Shown: positions 33,743 to 42,370 of the stretch, piece after piece
How the letters are laid out: the number at the start of each line of letters is the position of its first letter
Numbering within the stretch: the stretch's first letter is position 1
Source of the DNA: Ornithinibacillus caprae
Lineage (GTDB): Bacteria > Bacillota > Bacilli > Bacillales > Amphibacillaceae
DNA: 64,000 nucleotides
Assembly (NCBI RefSeq): GCF_009728145.1
Contig: NZ_WOCA01000008.1
Coordinates: 62,001 to 126,000, forward strand
Reading direction: 5' to 3'
Position numbers and translations under genes: made by a program
The notes under the pieces: generated by a model
What the model saw: only the letters and a program-made list of their open reading frames with translations
What the model was told of the DNA's origin: nothing
The model's database searches: none

Positions 33743-35238
33743 ATGCAACGTTAGTAACCTTTGTTCTATATTTATTGATCATGATCACCATTGGAATAAT
33801 AACCTATCGTATGACAAATACCTTATCGGATTATGTACTTGGAGGCAGAAAATTAAACAGCTGGGTAAGTGCATTTTCAGCTTCGGCCAGTGACTTTAGT
33901 GGTTGGCTTTTAATTGGTCTACCAGGTGCTGCGTATGCGGCTGGTCTTGGTACGTGGAGCTTATGGATTGCTGTTGGTTTAGCAATTGGTGCAATGATTA
34001 ACTGGCAGTTTGTTGCAAAACGCCTTCGTATTTATACGGAATACACGAATGATTCGATTACGTTGCCACAGTTCTTTGAAAATCGTTTTCGCGATAACTC
34101 CCACCTGCTTCGGGTTGTGTCTGCTGCTTTCATTTTGGCGTTTTTCCTTTTCTATACCGCATCAGGGCTCGTTGCTGGAGCTAAATTATTCCAAGGGACT
34201 TTTGAAATTGATTATCATATGGCATTGATTGTTGGTGCAATCATTATTGTTGCATATACGTTCCTAGGTGGTTTTTTGGCGGTAAGCTATACGGACTTTA
34301 TTCAAGGAGCATTGATGTCTGCTGCGCTATTATTTACTTCCATTTATGGATTGTTTAAGATTGGTGGATTTGGGGAACTGTTTAATCAACTAGGTTCTAT
34401 TAATACGAGTTTAATAGATGCTTTTGCTGATACTTCGTATGACCAAGCTGGAGGAGTGCTGTGGGAAGCAGCGGGTGCGATTGGTGCTGTCGGTATTATT
34501 TCCGCATTAGCTTGGGGACTTGGATATTTTGGACAGCCACATATTCTAGCACGTTTTATGGCAATTCGTTCCCATAAAGAAGTCCGGAAAGCTCGTTTGA
34601 TCAGTGTAACACTTGGGCTTGTTATTCCCCTTTATGGTGCTCTAATTGTAGGGATGTTAGGTATTGTTTCCTTTAATGAACCATTAGGCGATCCAGAGCA
34701 AGTATTTATTCAGTTAGTTCAATTTATGTATGATCCATGGGTTGCAGGCTTTTTATTAGCTGCTGTATTGGCTGCGATTATGAGTACGGTTGATTCTCAA
34801 CTTCTTGTATCATCTAGTGCGTTAACGGAAGACTTCTATAGAAGATATTTCCGTAAAGAGGCTAGTCAAAAAGAGTTGGTGTGGTTCGGACGGATGTCAG
34901 TATTAATCATTGCTGTCATTGCATTGATTCTTGCATGGAATGAAAGCAGTTCGGTGCTAGACCTAGTGTCCTATGCATGGGCAGGATTTGGTGCAACATT
35001 CGGACCTGCGATTTTGTTCTCATTATTCTGGAGAAAAACTTCTCGAAATGGAGCAGTTGCTGGGATATTAGTTGGTGGTCTGACTGTATTCCTATGGCCA
35101 TTAACCGGTTCGGCATTATATGAAATGGTGCCTGGATTTATATTCTCTAGTGTCGCAATTGTAGTCTTTAGTTTAATTGGAAATGGACCATCAGAGGAGA
35201 TATTGAAAGAATACGATAAGGTTGCAAAAGTAAAATAG
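33739..35238 (+). CDS. putP: Sodium/solute symporter, PutP (proline) type
   Basis: 499 residues of the SSS family with about 13 TM helices. ASASDFSGWLLIGLPGAAYA (residues 51-70) and LGYFGQPHILARFMAIRS (about 265-282) are PutP/OpuE hallmarks, and STVDSQLLVSSSALTEDFYR is the Na2-site helix region. Sodium-coupled proline uptake is the family role; the ureohydrolase-like gene downstream leaves room for another amino-acid-like substrate. It overlaps the upstream small membrane protein gene by 4 bp. Confidence 0.85.
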   Translation: MNATLVTFVLYLLIMITIGIITYRMTNTLSDYVLGGRKLNSWVSAFSASASDFSGWLLIGLPGAAYAAGLGTWSLWIAVGLAIGAMINWQFVAKRLRIYTEYTNDSITLPQFFENRFRDNSHLLRVVSAAFILAFFLFYTASGLVAGAKLFQGTFEIDYHMALIVGAIIIVAYTFLGGFLAVSYTDFIQGALMSAALLFTSIYGLFKIGGFGELFNQLGSINTSLIDAFADTSYDQAGGVLWEAAGAIGAVGIISALAWGLGYFGQPHILARFMAIRSHKEVRKARLISVTLGLVIPLYGALIVGMLGIVSFNEPLGDPEQVFIQLVQFMYDPWVAGFLLAAVLAAIMSTVDSQLLVSSSALTEDFYRRYFRKEASQKELVWFGRMSVLIIAVIALILAWNESSSVLDLVSYAWAGFGATFGPAILFSLFWRKTSRNGAVAGILVGGLTVFLWPLTGSALYEMVPGFIFSSVAIVVFSLIGNGPSEEILKEYDKVAKVK

Positions 35239-35244
35239 TTTGTT

Positions 35245-35272
35245 TACGGGACAGCTGTATTGCTGTCCCGTA
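35245..35272 (+). terminator. Strong hairpin after putP
   Basis: TACGGGACAGC and GCTGTCCCGTA form a perfect 11-bp stem with a 6-nt loop. No U-run follows, so read-through into the ureohydrolase gene is likely and the hairpin may protect the upstream mRNA. Confidence 0.6.
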
Positions 35273-35297
35273 TCTATAAAAGGAAAGGAGATTGATT

Positions 35298-36245
35298 GTG
35301 AGTCAGGAAAAATTATATGGTAATACACCTTGTTTTTTAGACGGTAAAAAAGTGAGTTTTAGAGATGATAGTTTTAAAGATAGGGATGTTCTAGTGTATG
35401 GAGTACCTTGGGAAGGTTCAGTAACTTGGGGGGATTATACTGGATGTGAGTTAGGGCCAAAAGTAATTCGATTGAATTCGGCACGATATTCGGGTTACTT
35501 GCCCGAGTTGAATCATATCGACGTACTAAGCCATTATTCCATAGGAGACTTAGGAGATGTGGATGTCGTTCCTGCTGACACTCTGGAGACAATGTATCGA
35601 ATTGAAAATTTTGCAAGTGAGGTTTGGAAAACAGGAAAGTTTCCTGTTGCATTTGGTGGGGATCATGGAATTACATATCCGATTGTGAAAGCGTTAAGTG
35701 AAGAGATTGATGGAAAAGTAGGGATCATTCACTTGGATGCACATTATGATAATCACCCAGATTATGAAGGAGAGCTATTTGCACGTAATACTCCATTCCA
35801 TCGAATTTATGAAAGTGATAGTGTAAGAAATGAGAGTATTGTTCATATGGGGATTCATGGACCAAGGAATAAGCCGGAAACCGGGGAGTATGCGAAGAAG
35901 GTTGGGGCGACTACAATTTCTTCAAGGGATATTCGGTTGTCTGGTGATTTGATAGACCTGGCTAAAAAGGCATACGAGATTGCATCTAAAGGGACAGAAG
36001 CGGTTTACTTGAGTATTTGTAGTGATGTACTAGATTTCGCGTTTAATCCAGGTGGCCCTGTTGATGGAAATGGATTGACTTCATTTGAATTGGTGGAGTT
36101 AGTTCATGAGTTTGCGAAGCTTGGTATTCGTGGGATGGATTATGTGGAGGTGTATCCGCAGCAGGACGTGAATGATAATTCCTCGCATTTTGTGAGTACG
36201 GTTGTGTTGTATGCGTTGGCGGGGAGGATTTTGGGAGAGAAGTAG
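35298..36245 (+). CDS. Ureohydrolase (arginase/agmatinase) family protein with altered metal site
   Basis: 315 residues with the arginase fold. Manganese-site motifs: AFGGDHGITYP (His), HLDAHYDNH (Asp-His-Asp) and LSICSDVLDFAFNPGG, where the usual S-I-D-x-D-x-x-D has Cys in place of the first Asp. The Glu near the end (VEVYPQQD) is kept. Agmatinase, guanidinobutyrase, formimidoylglutamase or guanidine hydrolase activity are all possible, and the Cys substitution could change metal use or abolish the classic binuclear site. The start GTG 35298 is 7 nt after AAAGGAG; TTG at 35292 is too close. Confidence 0.75.
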   Translation: MSQEKLYGNTPCFLDGKKVSFRDDSFKDRDVLVYGVPWEGSVTWGDYTGCELGPKVIRLNSARYSGYLPELNHIDVLSHYSIGDLGDVDVVPADTLETMYRIENFASEVWKTGKFPVAFGGDHGITYPIVKALSEEIDGKVGIIHLDAHYDNHPDYEGELFARNTPFHRIYESDSVRNESIVHMGIHGPRNKPETGEYAKKVGATTISSRDIRLSGDLIDLAKKAYEIASKGTEAVYLSICSDVLDFAFNPGGPVDGNGLTSFELVELVHEFAKLGIRGMDYVEVYPQQDVNDNSSHFVSTVVLYALAGRILGEK

Positions 36246-36366
36246 AATTATTTGTGTAGGTCCGTTCTCTTATTGGGAGAGAGGTATTTTGTTGTAATAA
36301 AAAACTTGATACTTCTAATTTTAGTATGGATAAAAATAATTTTATAAAATTTTTATCAAAAAGTGT

Positions 36367-36392
36367 TAAACATTATTTAAATCTGTCGATAT
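36367..36392 (+). promoter_or_regulatory. Sigma-D-type promoter of flagellin
   Basis: TAAA, a 14-nt spacer and GTCGATAT, one base off the sigma-D -10 consensus GCCGATAT. It is located about 145 bp upstream of the flagellin ATG, leaving a long 5' leader that contains a stem-loop AATAACTC/GAGTTGTT. The 36246-36366 stretch shows nothing else. Confidence 0.7.
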
Positions 36393-36538
36393 ATAAAGTA
36401 CATCATCAAGATGTATAAATGTTATGGCCGTAACATTCACAAATTTGGTAATAACTCTGATTGAGTTGTTATAGATGTGTGGCACAAGGATGTGACTCAC
36501 AAAAAATAAAAATACACTTACATGGAGGTAAGGAAAAC

Positions 36539-37910
36539 ATGATTATCAATCATAATATCGCGGCGTTAAACACACACCGCCAAATGGGAGCAAACAACAA
36601 TGCAGTACAAGGATCTTTAGAAAAACTTTCTTCTGGTCTTCAAATTAACAAAGCTGGAGACGATGCAGCGGGTCTTGCAATCTCTGAAAAAATGCGTGGA
36701 CAAATCCGTGGATTAGAAATGGCTCAAAAAAATTCACAGGATGGAATTTCATTAATCCAAACTGCTGAAGGTGCATTGAATGAAACGCATTCTATTTTAC
36801 AACGTATGCGTGAATTAGCGGTTCAAAGTTCTAATGATACTAATACAGATGCTGATCGTGCAGAGTTACAAAAAGAAGTTAATGAACTTGCCTCAGAAAT
36901 AACAAGAATTGGTGACAACACAGAATTTAACACAAAGAACCTATTAGATGGTTCATTCTCTGGAACTTTTCATATTGGAGCGAATGAAGGTCAAAACCTT
37001 CAAATTGCAATAAATGATATGCGTTCTGATACATTAAATGTTGGACAAGTTTATACTGTTGATTCTGCTGGTGATTTGATTGGTCAAGATGGAAATTCAC
37101 TTGGAAGTTTTACAGATGCAGTGGATGATGATCCAGCTACTCCTGATGATGAATCTGCCCCTGCTGGTTATTATAATACTGATGGAGACTTATTATTTGA
37201 ATCAGAAGCAGCTTTATCTGAAGGTACAAAAGGTGCGCTTGGAATTGATATCTCATCACAAGGAGCGGCTGATACTGCAATTACAACTCTAAATAATGCA
37301 ATTGAAACTGTTTCTGCTGAACGTTCAAAACTTGGTGCGACTCAAAACCGCTTAGAACACACTATTAACAACTTAGGAACTTCTGCAGAAAACCTAACTG
37401 CTGCAGAATCACGTATCCGTGACGTTGATTATGACTTAGCTGCTGCATAAGCAGTAACAGTCACAGTCGTCCTAACTGGTAACGGTTAGCGAGTATGATC
37501 GGGTGAATTGCTGGAAACCCCTTAGAGCTTTCTTCTCCACAACGTAGCTGGAAACGGCAAGCGTGAAGGAGCGAAAAGAAGAGAGATTGGGCAATCGAGC
37601 AGCCAAGCGCCTGTGGTGAAAACCTGGCGAAGGTTCAACGACTAGAATAGACCACCTAAAGCGTAAGCTATGGTGATGAAATTCGTAGGTGAAAGAGGTG
37701 CCGCTTAAGCCTCTGAATCCGAAGTGCCCGGCCCCTACTAGAAAACTAGAGGGTGAAGATATAGTCTAGTCATTTATGAAAGTAAATGTTCGCACGATGG
37801 CGAAAGAAATGATGAACTTCACTAAGAACAACATCCTTTCACAAGCGGCTCAGAGCATGTTGGCGCAAGCAAACCAACAGCCTCAAGGAGTATTACAATT
37901 ACTTCGTTAA
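36539..37910 (+). CDS. hag: Flagellin, gene split by a group I intron (exons 36539-37429 and 37797-37910)
   Basis: Joined exons give a 334-residue flagellin. Exon 1 (297 codons) carries the N-terminal D0/D1 helices (MIINHNIAALNTHRQMG, LSSGLQINKAGDDAAGLAIS), a short acidic variable region rich in Asp/Pro (about 185-230) and the start of the C-terminal helix up to ESRIRDVD. Exon 2 (37 codons) supplies MAKEMMNFTKNNILSQ to QQPQGVLQLLR, the conserved filament terminus. Without splicing, translation would run 6 codons into the intron and stop (TAA 37448-37450). The ribosome site GGAGGTAAGGA precedes the ATG. The protein is exported through the flagellar basal body and forms the filament. Confidence 0.9.
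37430..37796 (+). mobile_element. Group I self-splicing intron within flagellin, no internal ORF
   Basis: 367 nt. Joining GAT (37427-37429) to ATG (37797) restores the canonical flagellin sequence RDVD-MAKEMM. The upstream exon ends in U and the intron ends in G, as group I chemistry requires. Core signatures are visible: TTCAACGACTAGAA (37633-37646, P7 side) and GAAGATATAGTCTA (37756-37769, 3' P7 strand). IGS-like GTCA and CGTC segments (about 37464-37475) can pair with exon UGAU and GACG to give P1. The 5' end folds into a CTGCT/AGCAG hairpin. It has no reading frame of its own, so mobility would depend on an endonuclease in trans. Confidence 0.87.
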
Positions 37911-37922
37911 TTTAAATAGTAT

Positions 37923-37954
37923 AAAAGGAATCCTCGCTTTGCAGGGATTCCTTT
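37923..37954. terminator. Terminator between flagellin and the endonuclease gene
   Basis: AAAAGGAATCC and GGGATTCCTTTT form a strong stem followed by ATTTT. It lies between convergent genes and could serve both. Confidence 0.85.
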
Positions 37955-37958
37955 TATT

Positions 37959-38870
37959 TTATAAACTAAAACATAACTCTGTTAGTTTACTATAGTTTAA
38001 ACCTGTAACTCTATGCATGAATTCTAAATTATTTATATTCTCTTTATATATAACTATTTGATATCCCTTTGTTTCTTTTTGATCAAAGGGTACTGTAAAG
38101 TATGTATCATAGAATAAATCGTTTTTATACAATCCAATAATATTATTTAGTTTGTTAAGTACGTTATTTATTTCCTTTGTTGGGTACTTCAAGTCATAAA
38201 ATGAAGGTAGGTATATTGTAGTCCTTCTAGAAGGGGAATTAAATTGAATGTTGTAACTTGAGATAAACTTTCTGTTCATACTTTCATGAAGGTAAGGAGT
38301 TACCAAGCAGAGAAAATAATAAATTTGAAATTGGTTATACAAAATAATTCGATTTTGCTTATCAAGATGAAACTGTAGACTATATTTTTGCTGAAGAAAT
38401 TCAATAAGCATATGATTTTCCTCAATAGTAAAACTGTCAGTTGATAATATTATTTTTTCAGGAATATTTTCATTTAATTTAAGGTGACCATCATCCATAT
38501 ACCACCAGGCTAATGCTTGTTCATTAAAATAATTCATTAAATGATTAAATGGAATTATCTTAACTGAATTAGGATACCATTGTGCTCTTAAGTATGTAAT
38601 GATATCGGAGGTTTTAGATTGTACATAATAACACTCACTACTACCGTGTTTTAACCTATGATCTATTACTTTCTTATATTTTGGTGGATTGAGTGGAATT
38701 TCCTTTCCTAGTTTACTATAGCAATAATAGATCCATTGGTAATCTTTTTTACGATGAGTAAATTGAAACCTTGGTTTTCTACCTTTTTGCAAAGTAATGC
38801 ATCCATCTCCTAGCAATTTGCCAATGATCATGGCTTTAAAAGAAGGACTAGAATTTAACCACGATTGCAT
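37959..38870 (-). CDS. LAGLIDADG homing endonuclease, free-standing
   Basis: 303 residues with two LAGLIDADG-type motifs, AMIIGKLLGDGCITL near the N-terminus and ALAWWYMDDGHL about 100 residues later, so a monomeric two-domain enzyme. It lies on the opposite strand immediately after the intron-bearing flagellin gene rather than within the intron. The likely target is the intronless flagellin 3' coding region, giving intron homing in trans. ATG 38870 has GGGGTG 5 nt upstream; an upstream extension to 38987 overlaps the neighbouring gene and lacks a ribosome site. AT-rich, with low codon-usage adaptation, as usual for mobile endonuclease genes. Confidence 0.85.
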   Translation of the reverse strand: MQSWLNSSPSFKAMIIGKLLGDGCITLQKGRKPRFQFTHRKKDYQWIYYCYSKLGKEIPLNPPKYKKVIDHRLKHGSSECYYVQSKTSDIITYLRAQWYPNSVKIIPFNHLMNYFNEQALAWWYMDDGHLKLNENIPEKIILSTDSFTIEENHMLIEFLQQKYSLQFHLDKQNRIILYNQFQIYYFLCLVTPYLHESMNRKFISSYNIQFNSPSRRTTIYLPSFYDLKYPTKEINNVLNKLNNIIGLYKNDLFYDTYFTVPFDQKETKGYQIVIYKENINNLEFMHRVTGLNYSKLTELCFSL

Positions 38871-38957
38871 AATAACACCCCATAAAGAGAACGCATGTTT
38901 TGTATAAATTATACTATAAAGTAAACTATTAAAAAAGATAAAAGTGAGGGAATCCAC

Positions 38958-39326
38958 ATGGAAAACTACCTCTCCATAATGAAACAATCACAAAACCTAC
39001 AAGAAACCGTACAAGAAGGGTTGGAACATATACAGTCCCTACTTAAAGTTGGGAAATATGAAGCAACAATTACACTATTTAGTGATATTGTACAAGCTTT
39101 TGCAACAATTGAAAGCACACTGAGAGTTATACCTAAGGAAGTAGTAACTGACGATATCAATGAAATGACTGCAAAAATAAAAGAAACATTAAATATAATA
39201 GTATCTTCATACGAAGATCAAAACTATGCCAAAGTCGAAGAGGTGTTTCAATTCAACCTAATGCCGAGATTTAACAAATGGAAAACAAAGCTTGAGGAAG
39301 TCTTTAATCCATTTCTTTTGTCCTAG
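38958..39326 (+). CDS. Small helical protein next to flagellin genes, function unknown
   Basis: 122 residues, all-helical and acidic in the middle, with no TM segment or signal peptide: EGLEHIQSLLKVGKYEATIT, VVTDDINEMTAKIKETLNII and a C-terminal LMPRFNKWKTKLEEVF. The ribosome site GTGAGG precedes ATG. I do not recognise a named family. Similar small helical proteins are found in flagellar clusters of Bacillaceae, so a chaperone- or export-related role is possible but not shown. Confidence 0.65.
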   Translation: MENYLSIMKQSQNLQETVQEGLEHIQSLLKVGKYEATITLFSDIVQAFATIESTLRVIPKEVVTDDINEMTAKIKETLNIIVSSYEDQNYAKVEEVFQFNLMPRFNKWKTKLEEVFNPFLLS

Positions 39327-39475
39327 TTTTCCAATGTATAACTCCTTTTTTACCATGACTATATACCTAGTAAACTTTCCCAACCAAATAAGTAAGGGAT
39401 TCCCCTTGCCATTTTCGACAAATTCCGATACTATTACTATAGTAAATTATTACTATAATAATATTGAATTCCAAT

Positions 39476-39562
39476 AGAAAAAGGCAAACTATCTGAAAAG
39501 GTAGGACGCAAAGCCTAGGGTCTAAGGTCACGATACTATGATCGCCTGGTTGCCAAGATGGA
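39476..39562 (+). ncRNA. c-di-GMP-I (GEMM) riboswitch, first copy
   Basis: The aptamer has the family landmarks in order: GGCAAACTATC, a GAAA-containing loop, GGTAGGACGCAAAGCC, CTAGGGTCTAAGG, GATCGCCTGG and a closing TTGCC that pairs with GGCAA. It lies about 115 bp upstream of a LuxR-type regulator, with a terminator in between. A -10 box TATAAT is at 39454-39459. The rest of the 352-bp gap contains nothing else I can support. Confidence 0.88.
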
Positions 39563-39588
39563 TTTTTGATTACATAAAATCTTTTTTT

Positions 39589-39619
39589 GGCTGTTCTTTT
39601 TTAGGAATAGTCTTTTTTA
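39589..39619 (+). terminator. Expression-platform terminator of riboswitch 1
   Basis: GGCTGTTC and GAATAGTC (with G-U pairs) followed by T6, located 27 nt after the aptamer; the same arrangement is seen after the second riboswitch. Termination is therefore the likely mode of c-di-GMP control. Confidence 0.75.
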
Positions 39620-39678
39620 TTGGGAAAATCAAAAGGCCTTTGATGTGAAAAGAAAAATTAGAACAGGAGTCGATGGCT

Positions 39679-40314
39679 ATGGGGAAAATTTCAATAATTA
39701 AAGAAAAAGATTTAGTTCGGGATGTTGTGTTAGAAAAACTACAGGAAATGCTGCCAGAACATATTCTTACAGCGTATAATTCCGATGAGTTTAGATTGCT
39801 TAGGCATGATGAACACGAAGCAGATTTAATGATTATCGATATGAATACATCTATAAACATTATCGATGCTGTTCATACGTACACAGAGCGAAATGTAAAG
39901 ATTGCTGTTTGGTCATCAGAGCTTGAAAGTGATCGATTAACTGAATTATTTCGATTAGGATTACATGGTTATTTTTACAATGGAATGGAAATTAGCGAAT
40001 TACTTTTTGCAATTAAGACCATGTTAAATGGGACACAGTATATTCACCCAAAACTAGGTGCTGTTTTGTTAAATGATTATATAAAAGTAACGAACAGAAA
40101 GCCTACACGTCCTTCAGGTATCCTAACCGAACAAGAATGGAATGTGCTAGAACATATCGTAAAAGGACATAACAACGGAAGTATAGCTAGTAGCCTATTT
40201 ATATCTGCTAACACCGTAAATAACCATGTTAGTTCGATTTTGAAAAAATTGCATGTATCCGATCGAACGAATGCTGTTATTTTAGCAGTTAAAAATAACT
40301 GGGTTACCTTGTAA
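39679..40314 (+). CDS. LuxR/NarL-type regulator with atypical receiver domain
   Basis: 211 residues. The N-terminal receiver-like domain (about 1-118) keeps an aspartate in LMIIDMN but lacks the paired acidic residues at the start (KEKD) and the conserved lysine (GYFYNG), so phosphorylation may be weak or absent. The C-terminal LuxR HTH (about 145-205) is normal: LTEQEWNVLEHIVKGHNNGS and TVNNHVSSILKKL. ATG 39679 is 9 nt after AGGAG; ATG 39673 is too near. It is the only gene between the riboswitch terminator and the next terminator, so c-di-GMP probably sets its level directly. Confidence 0.78.
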   Translation: MGKISIIKEKDLVRDVVLEKLQEMLPEHILTAYNSDEFRLLRHDEHEADLMIIDMNTSINIIDAVHTYTERNVKIAVWSSELESDRLTELFRLGLHGYFYNGMEISELLFAIKTMLNGTQYIHPKLGAVLLNDYIKVTNRKPTRPSGILTEQEWNVLEHIVKGHNNGSIASSLFISANTVNNHVSSILKKLHVSDRTNAVILAVKNNWVTL

Positions 40315-40340
40315 GAATAATAGTTTTTCTTAAATTAGTT

Positions 40341-40375
40341 GACTATTCAGCTGTCATGGATAGTCACCTTTTTTA
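40341..40375 (+). terminator. Terminator after the LuxR-type gene
   Basis: GACTATTC and GGATAGTC with a 9-nt loop, then CACCTTTTTT. Confidence 0.75.
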
Positions 40376-40445
40376 CAAGTAGACAAACTTGGCCCTTATA
40401 ATTATAGGAGTTAAGTCCATTTTCACTTATTGGAGGTTTTAATAG

Positions 40446-41231
40446 ATGGATAAGTCATCATTAATAGGTATTATATTAGGTGTTTTAGCAATTGGAGTAG
40501 GTATGGTAATGAAAGGGGTTAGCCTTGGAGCATTATTTAACCCAGCCGCCATATTAATCATTTTAGTAGGGACAGCGGCTGCAGTACTTATAGCTTTCCC
40601 TATGCGTACTATAAAAAAATTACCAGCATGGCTAAAAATTATTTTCAAAGATGAACAGCAAACAGATGTTAAAGGGCTTATTAACTCGTTTTCTGAAATG
40701 GCAGATATTACTCGTAAAGAAGGAATTTTATCATTAGAAGGAAAATTAAATGAAGTGGATGATCCATTTTTGGCTTCAGGACTACAGTTAGCAGTTGATG
40801 GTCAAACACCGGATTTTATTCGAGAAGTAATGATGGAAAAAGTAGATGCGATGGAGCGAAGACATGAAGAAGGGGCCGCGGTATTTAATCAAGCTGGTAC
40901 GTATGCACCAACATTAGGGGTGCTGGGTGCTGTTGTAGGTTTGATTGCTGCCCTTGGAAACATGGAAGATATGGATAAATTAGGAGCAGCTATTTCAGCC
41001 GCATTTATTGCAACATTATTTGGAATTTTTACCGGGTATGTGTTATGGCATCCATTTGCAAATAAGTTAAAAAAGAAATCACAAGAAGAAGTTTTTATTA
41101 AGGAAATCATAATCGAGGGTATAGTTTCGATAACAACTGGAGACTCACCACAAGTTTTGAAAGAAAAATTAAGCTCTTACTTATCTACGAAAGAAATCGC
41201 AATGTTGAATCAGGAGGAAGACAATGGCTAA
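40446..41231 (+). CDS. motA: Flagellar motor stator protein MotA
   Basis: 261 residues with four TM helices. Strong likeness to B. subtilis MotA: MDKSSLIGIILG at the start, NPAAILIILVGT, AVDGQTPDFIREVM in the cytoplasmic loop, and GAAVFNQAGTYAPTLGVLGA in TM3, with HPFANKLKKKS after TM4. It forms the ion channel with MotB and drives flagellar rotation. Start ATG follows GGAGG. It overlaps motB by 8 bp. Confidence 0.92.
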   Translation: MDKSSLIGIILGVLAIGVGMVMKGVSLGALFNPAAILIILVGTAAAVLIAFPMRTIKKLPAWLKIIFKDEQQTDVKGLINSFSEMADITRKEGILSLEGKLNEVDDPFLASGLQLAVDGQTPDFIREVMMEKVDAMERRHEEGAAVFNQAGTYAPTLGVLGAVVGLIAALGNMEDMDKLGAAISAAFIATLFGIFTGYVLWHPFANKLKKKSQEEVFIKEIIIEGIVSITTGDSPQVLKEKLSSYLSTKEIAMLNQEEDNG

Positions 41232-41958
41232 TAGGAAAAGGAAAAAGGATGAACACCATACGGATGAGTCATGGCTACTTCCTTATGCCGATATGCTGAC
41301 CCTTTTATTAGCACTATTTATCGTTCTATTTGCGATGAGTGAAGTGGATACGAAGAAATATGAAGAATTAGCTCAGTTTTTTCGAAGTGAATTTTCTGAT
41401 GGATCAGGAATGCTAGAATATCAAGAAAATCCACTAAGAGAAATGGAATTGGAATCTAAACAACGGGATGAAGCAAATGAACTGAACGATATGTATGCAT
41501 TAAAAGCAGAGGTAGACCAGTATATAGAAGGAAATGGCTTAACAGATGTTCTAAGTACACAGTTATCCGAAGAAGGATTAATGATTTCGATCATGAACCA
41601 TGTTACCTTCGATTCTGGAAGTGCTACCGTGAAACAAGATGGAATAGAGATTGCTGCTGAAATCGCTAAATTCCTTGATACGGACCCACCACGTCAAATA
41701 GTTATTAGTGGTCATACAGATGATGTTCCGATACGTAGTAGTGAGTTTAGTTCGAATTGGGAACTAAGTGTGATGAGAGCTGTTAATTTTATGGACTTAA
41801 TTCTTCATAATGATAATCTTGATCCAACGAAGTTTAGTGCAAAAGGGTATGGGGAACATAAGCCAATTGCTCCTAATAACAACGATGATTCTCGTGAGAA
41901 AAATAGACGAGTTGAGGTTTTAATATTACCAAACTATGAAATTAAAATAGATGAATAA
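41224..41958 (+). CDS. motB: Flagellar motor stator protein MotB
   Basis: 244 residues: a single TM helix with the ion-binding Asp23 (LLPYADMLTLLLALFIVLFA) and a C-terminal OmpA/PAL peptidoglycan-binding domain (about 105-240; VISGHTDDVPI, NWELSVMRAVNF, NNDDSREKNRRVEV). It anchors the stator to the wall. ATG overlaps the motA end; GGAGGAAG inside motA is the ribosome site. The residues around Asp23 resemble proton-type MotB more than sodium-type MotS, but this is not decisive. Confidence 0.92.
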   Translation: MANRKRKKDEHHTDESWLLPYADMLTLLLALFIVLFAMSEVDTKKYEELAQFFRSEFSDGSGMLEYQENPLREMELESKQRDEANELNDMYALKAEVDQYIEGNGLTDVLSTQLSEEGLMISIMNHVTFDSGSATVKQDGIEIAAEIAKFLDTDPPRQIVISGHTDDVPIRSSEFSSNWELSVMRAVNFMDLILHNDNLDPTKFSAKGYGEHKPIAPNNNDDSREKNRRVEVLILPNYEIKIDE

Positions 41959-41961
41959 CAT

Positions 41962-41990
41962 AAAGTAGCACCAAATGGCTGCTACTTTTT
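41962..41990 (+). terminator. Terminator of motAB
   Basis: AAAGTAGCA and TGCTACTTTTT form a perfect stem with an 8-9 nt loop. Confidence 0.85.
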
Positions 41991-42060
41991 GGACAGTATA
42001 AGAGTGCAACTAGGACCGTTGCCATAAAATTCATAGCAAAAGGCCTAGTTTTTCCAGAGT
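41991..42060. repeat. Dispersed hairpin repeat, diverged copy
   Basis: GGACAGTATAAGAGTGCAAC, TAGGACCGTTGCCATAAAA and GGCCTAGTTTTTCC follow the order of the 15281 element with a lost 5' hairpin. Again it is directly behind a terminator. The region 42061-42370 shows no gene; it is AT-rich and contains the promoter of the riboswitch-controlled operon. Confidence 0.5.
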
Positions 42061-42370
42061 AAGCCTTGAATACGAGATGTTTTTACTTTCAAAAAATTCT
42101 ACTCTTTTGCAGGATAATAAAATGTTACAAAACGAAGCATCTCTTAAGAAAGTCAGCACAAATGCTTGTAATGAATAAAAGAATTATCAGACTCATTGTG
42201 ATTTAGTTTATTAACATGATTAACTGTATTAAATTTTATCCATTTATCACCAAAACACCCAGTTTTTAAAATAAATATATATTTAAAATACTTGTGATAC
42301 TATTGATTTCGTAACACGATTGTAATACTATTGATGTAGTAAAAAAGAACTATCAATCTATATAAATTCA

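Noticed and set aside
36246-36538. A third c-di-GMP riboswitch in the flagellin leader
   Set aside because: The GGACGCAAAGCC core is absent; only a simple stem-loop is seen.
38871-38987. 39-residue N-terminal extension of the homing endonuclease
   Set aside because: It overlaps the start of the gene at 38958 and lacks a ribosome site; ATG 38870 has one.
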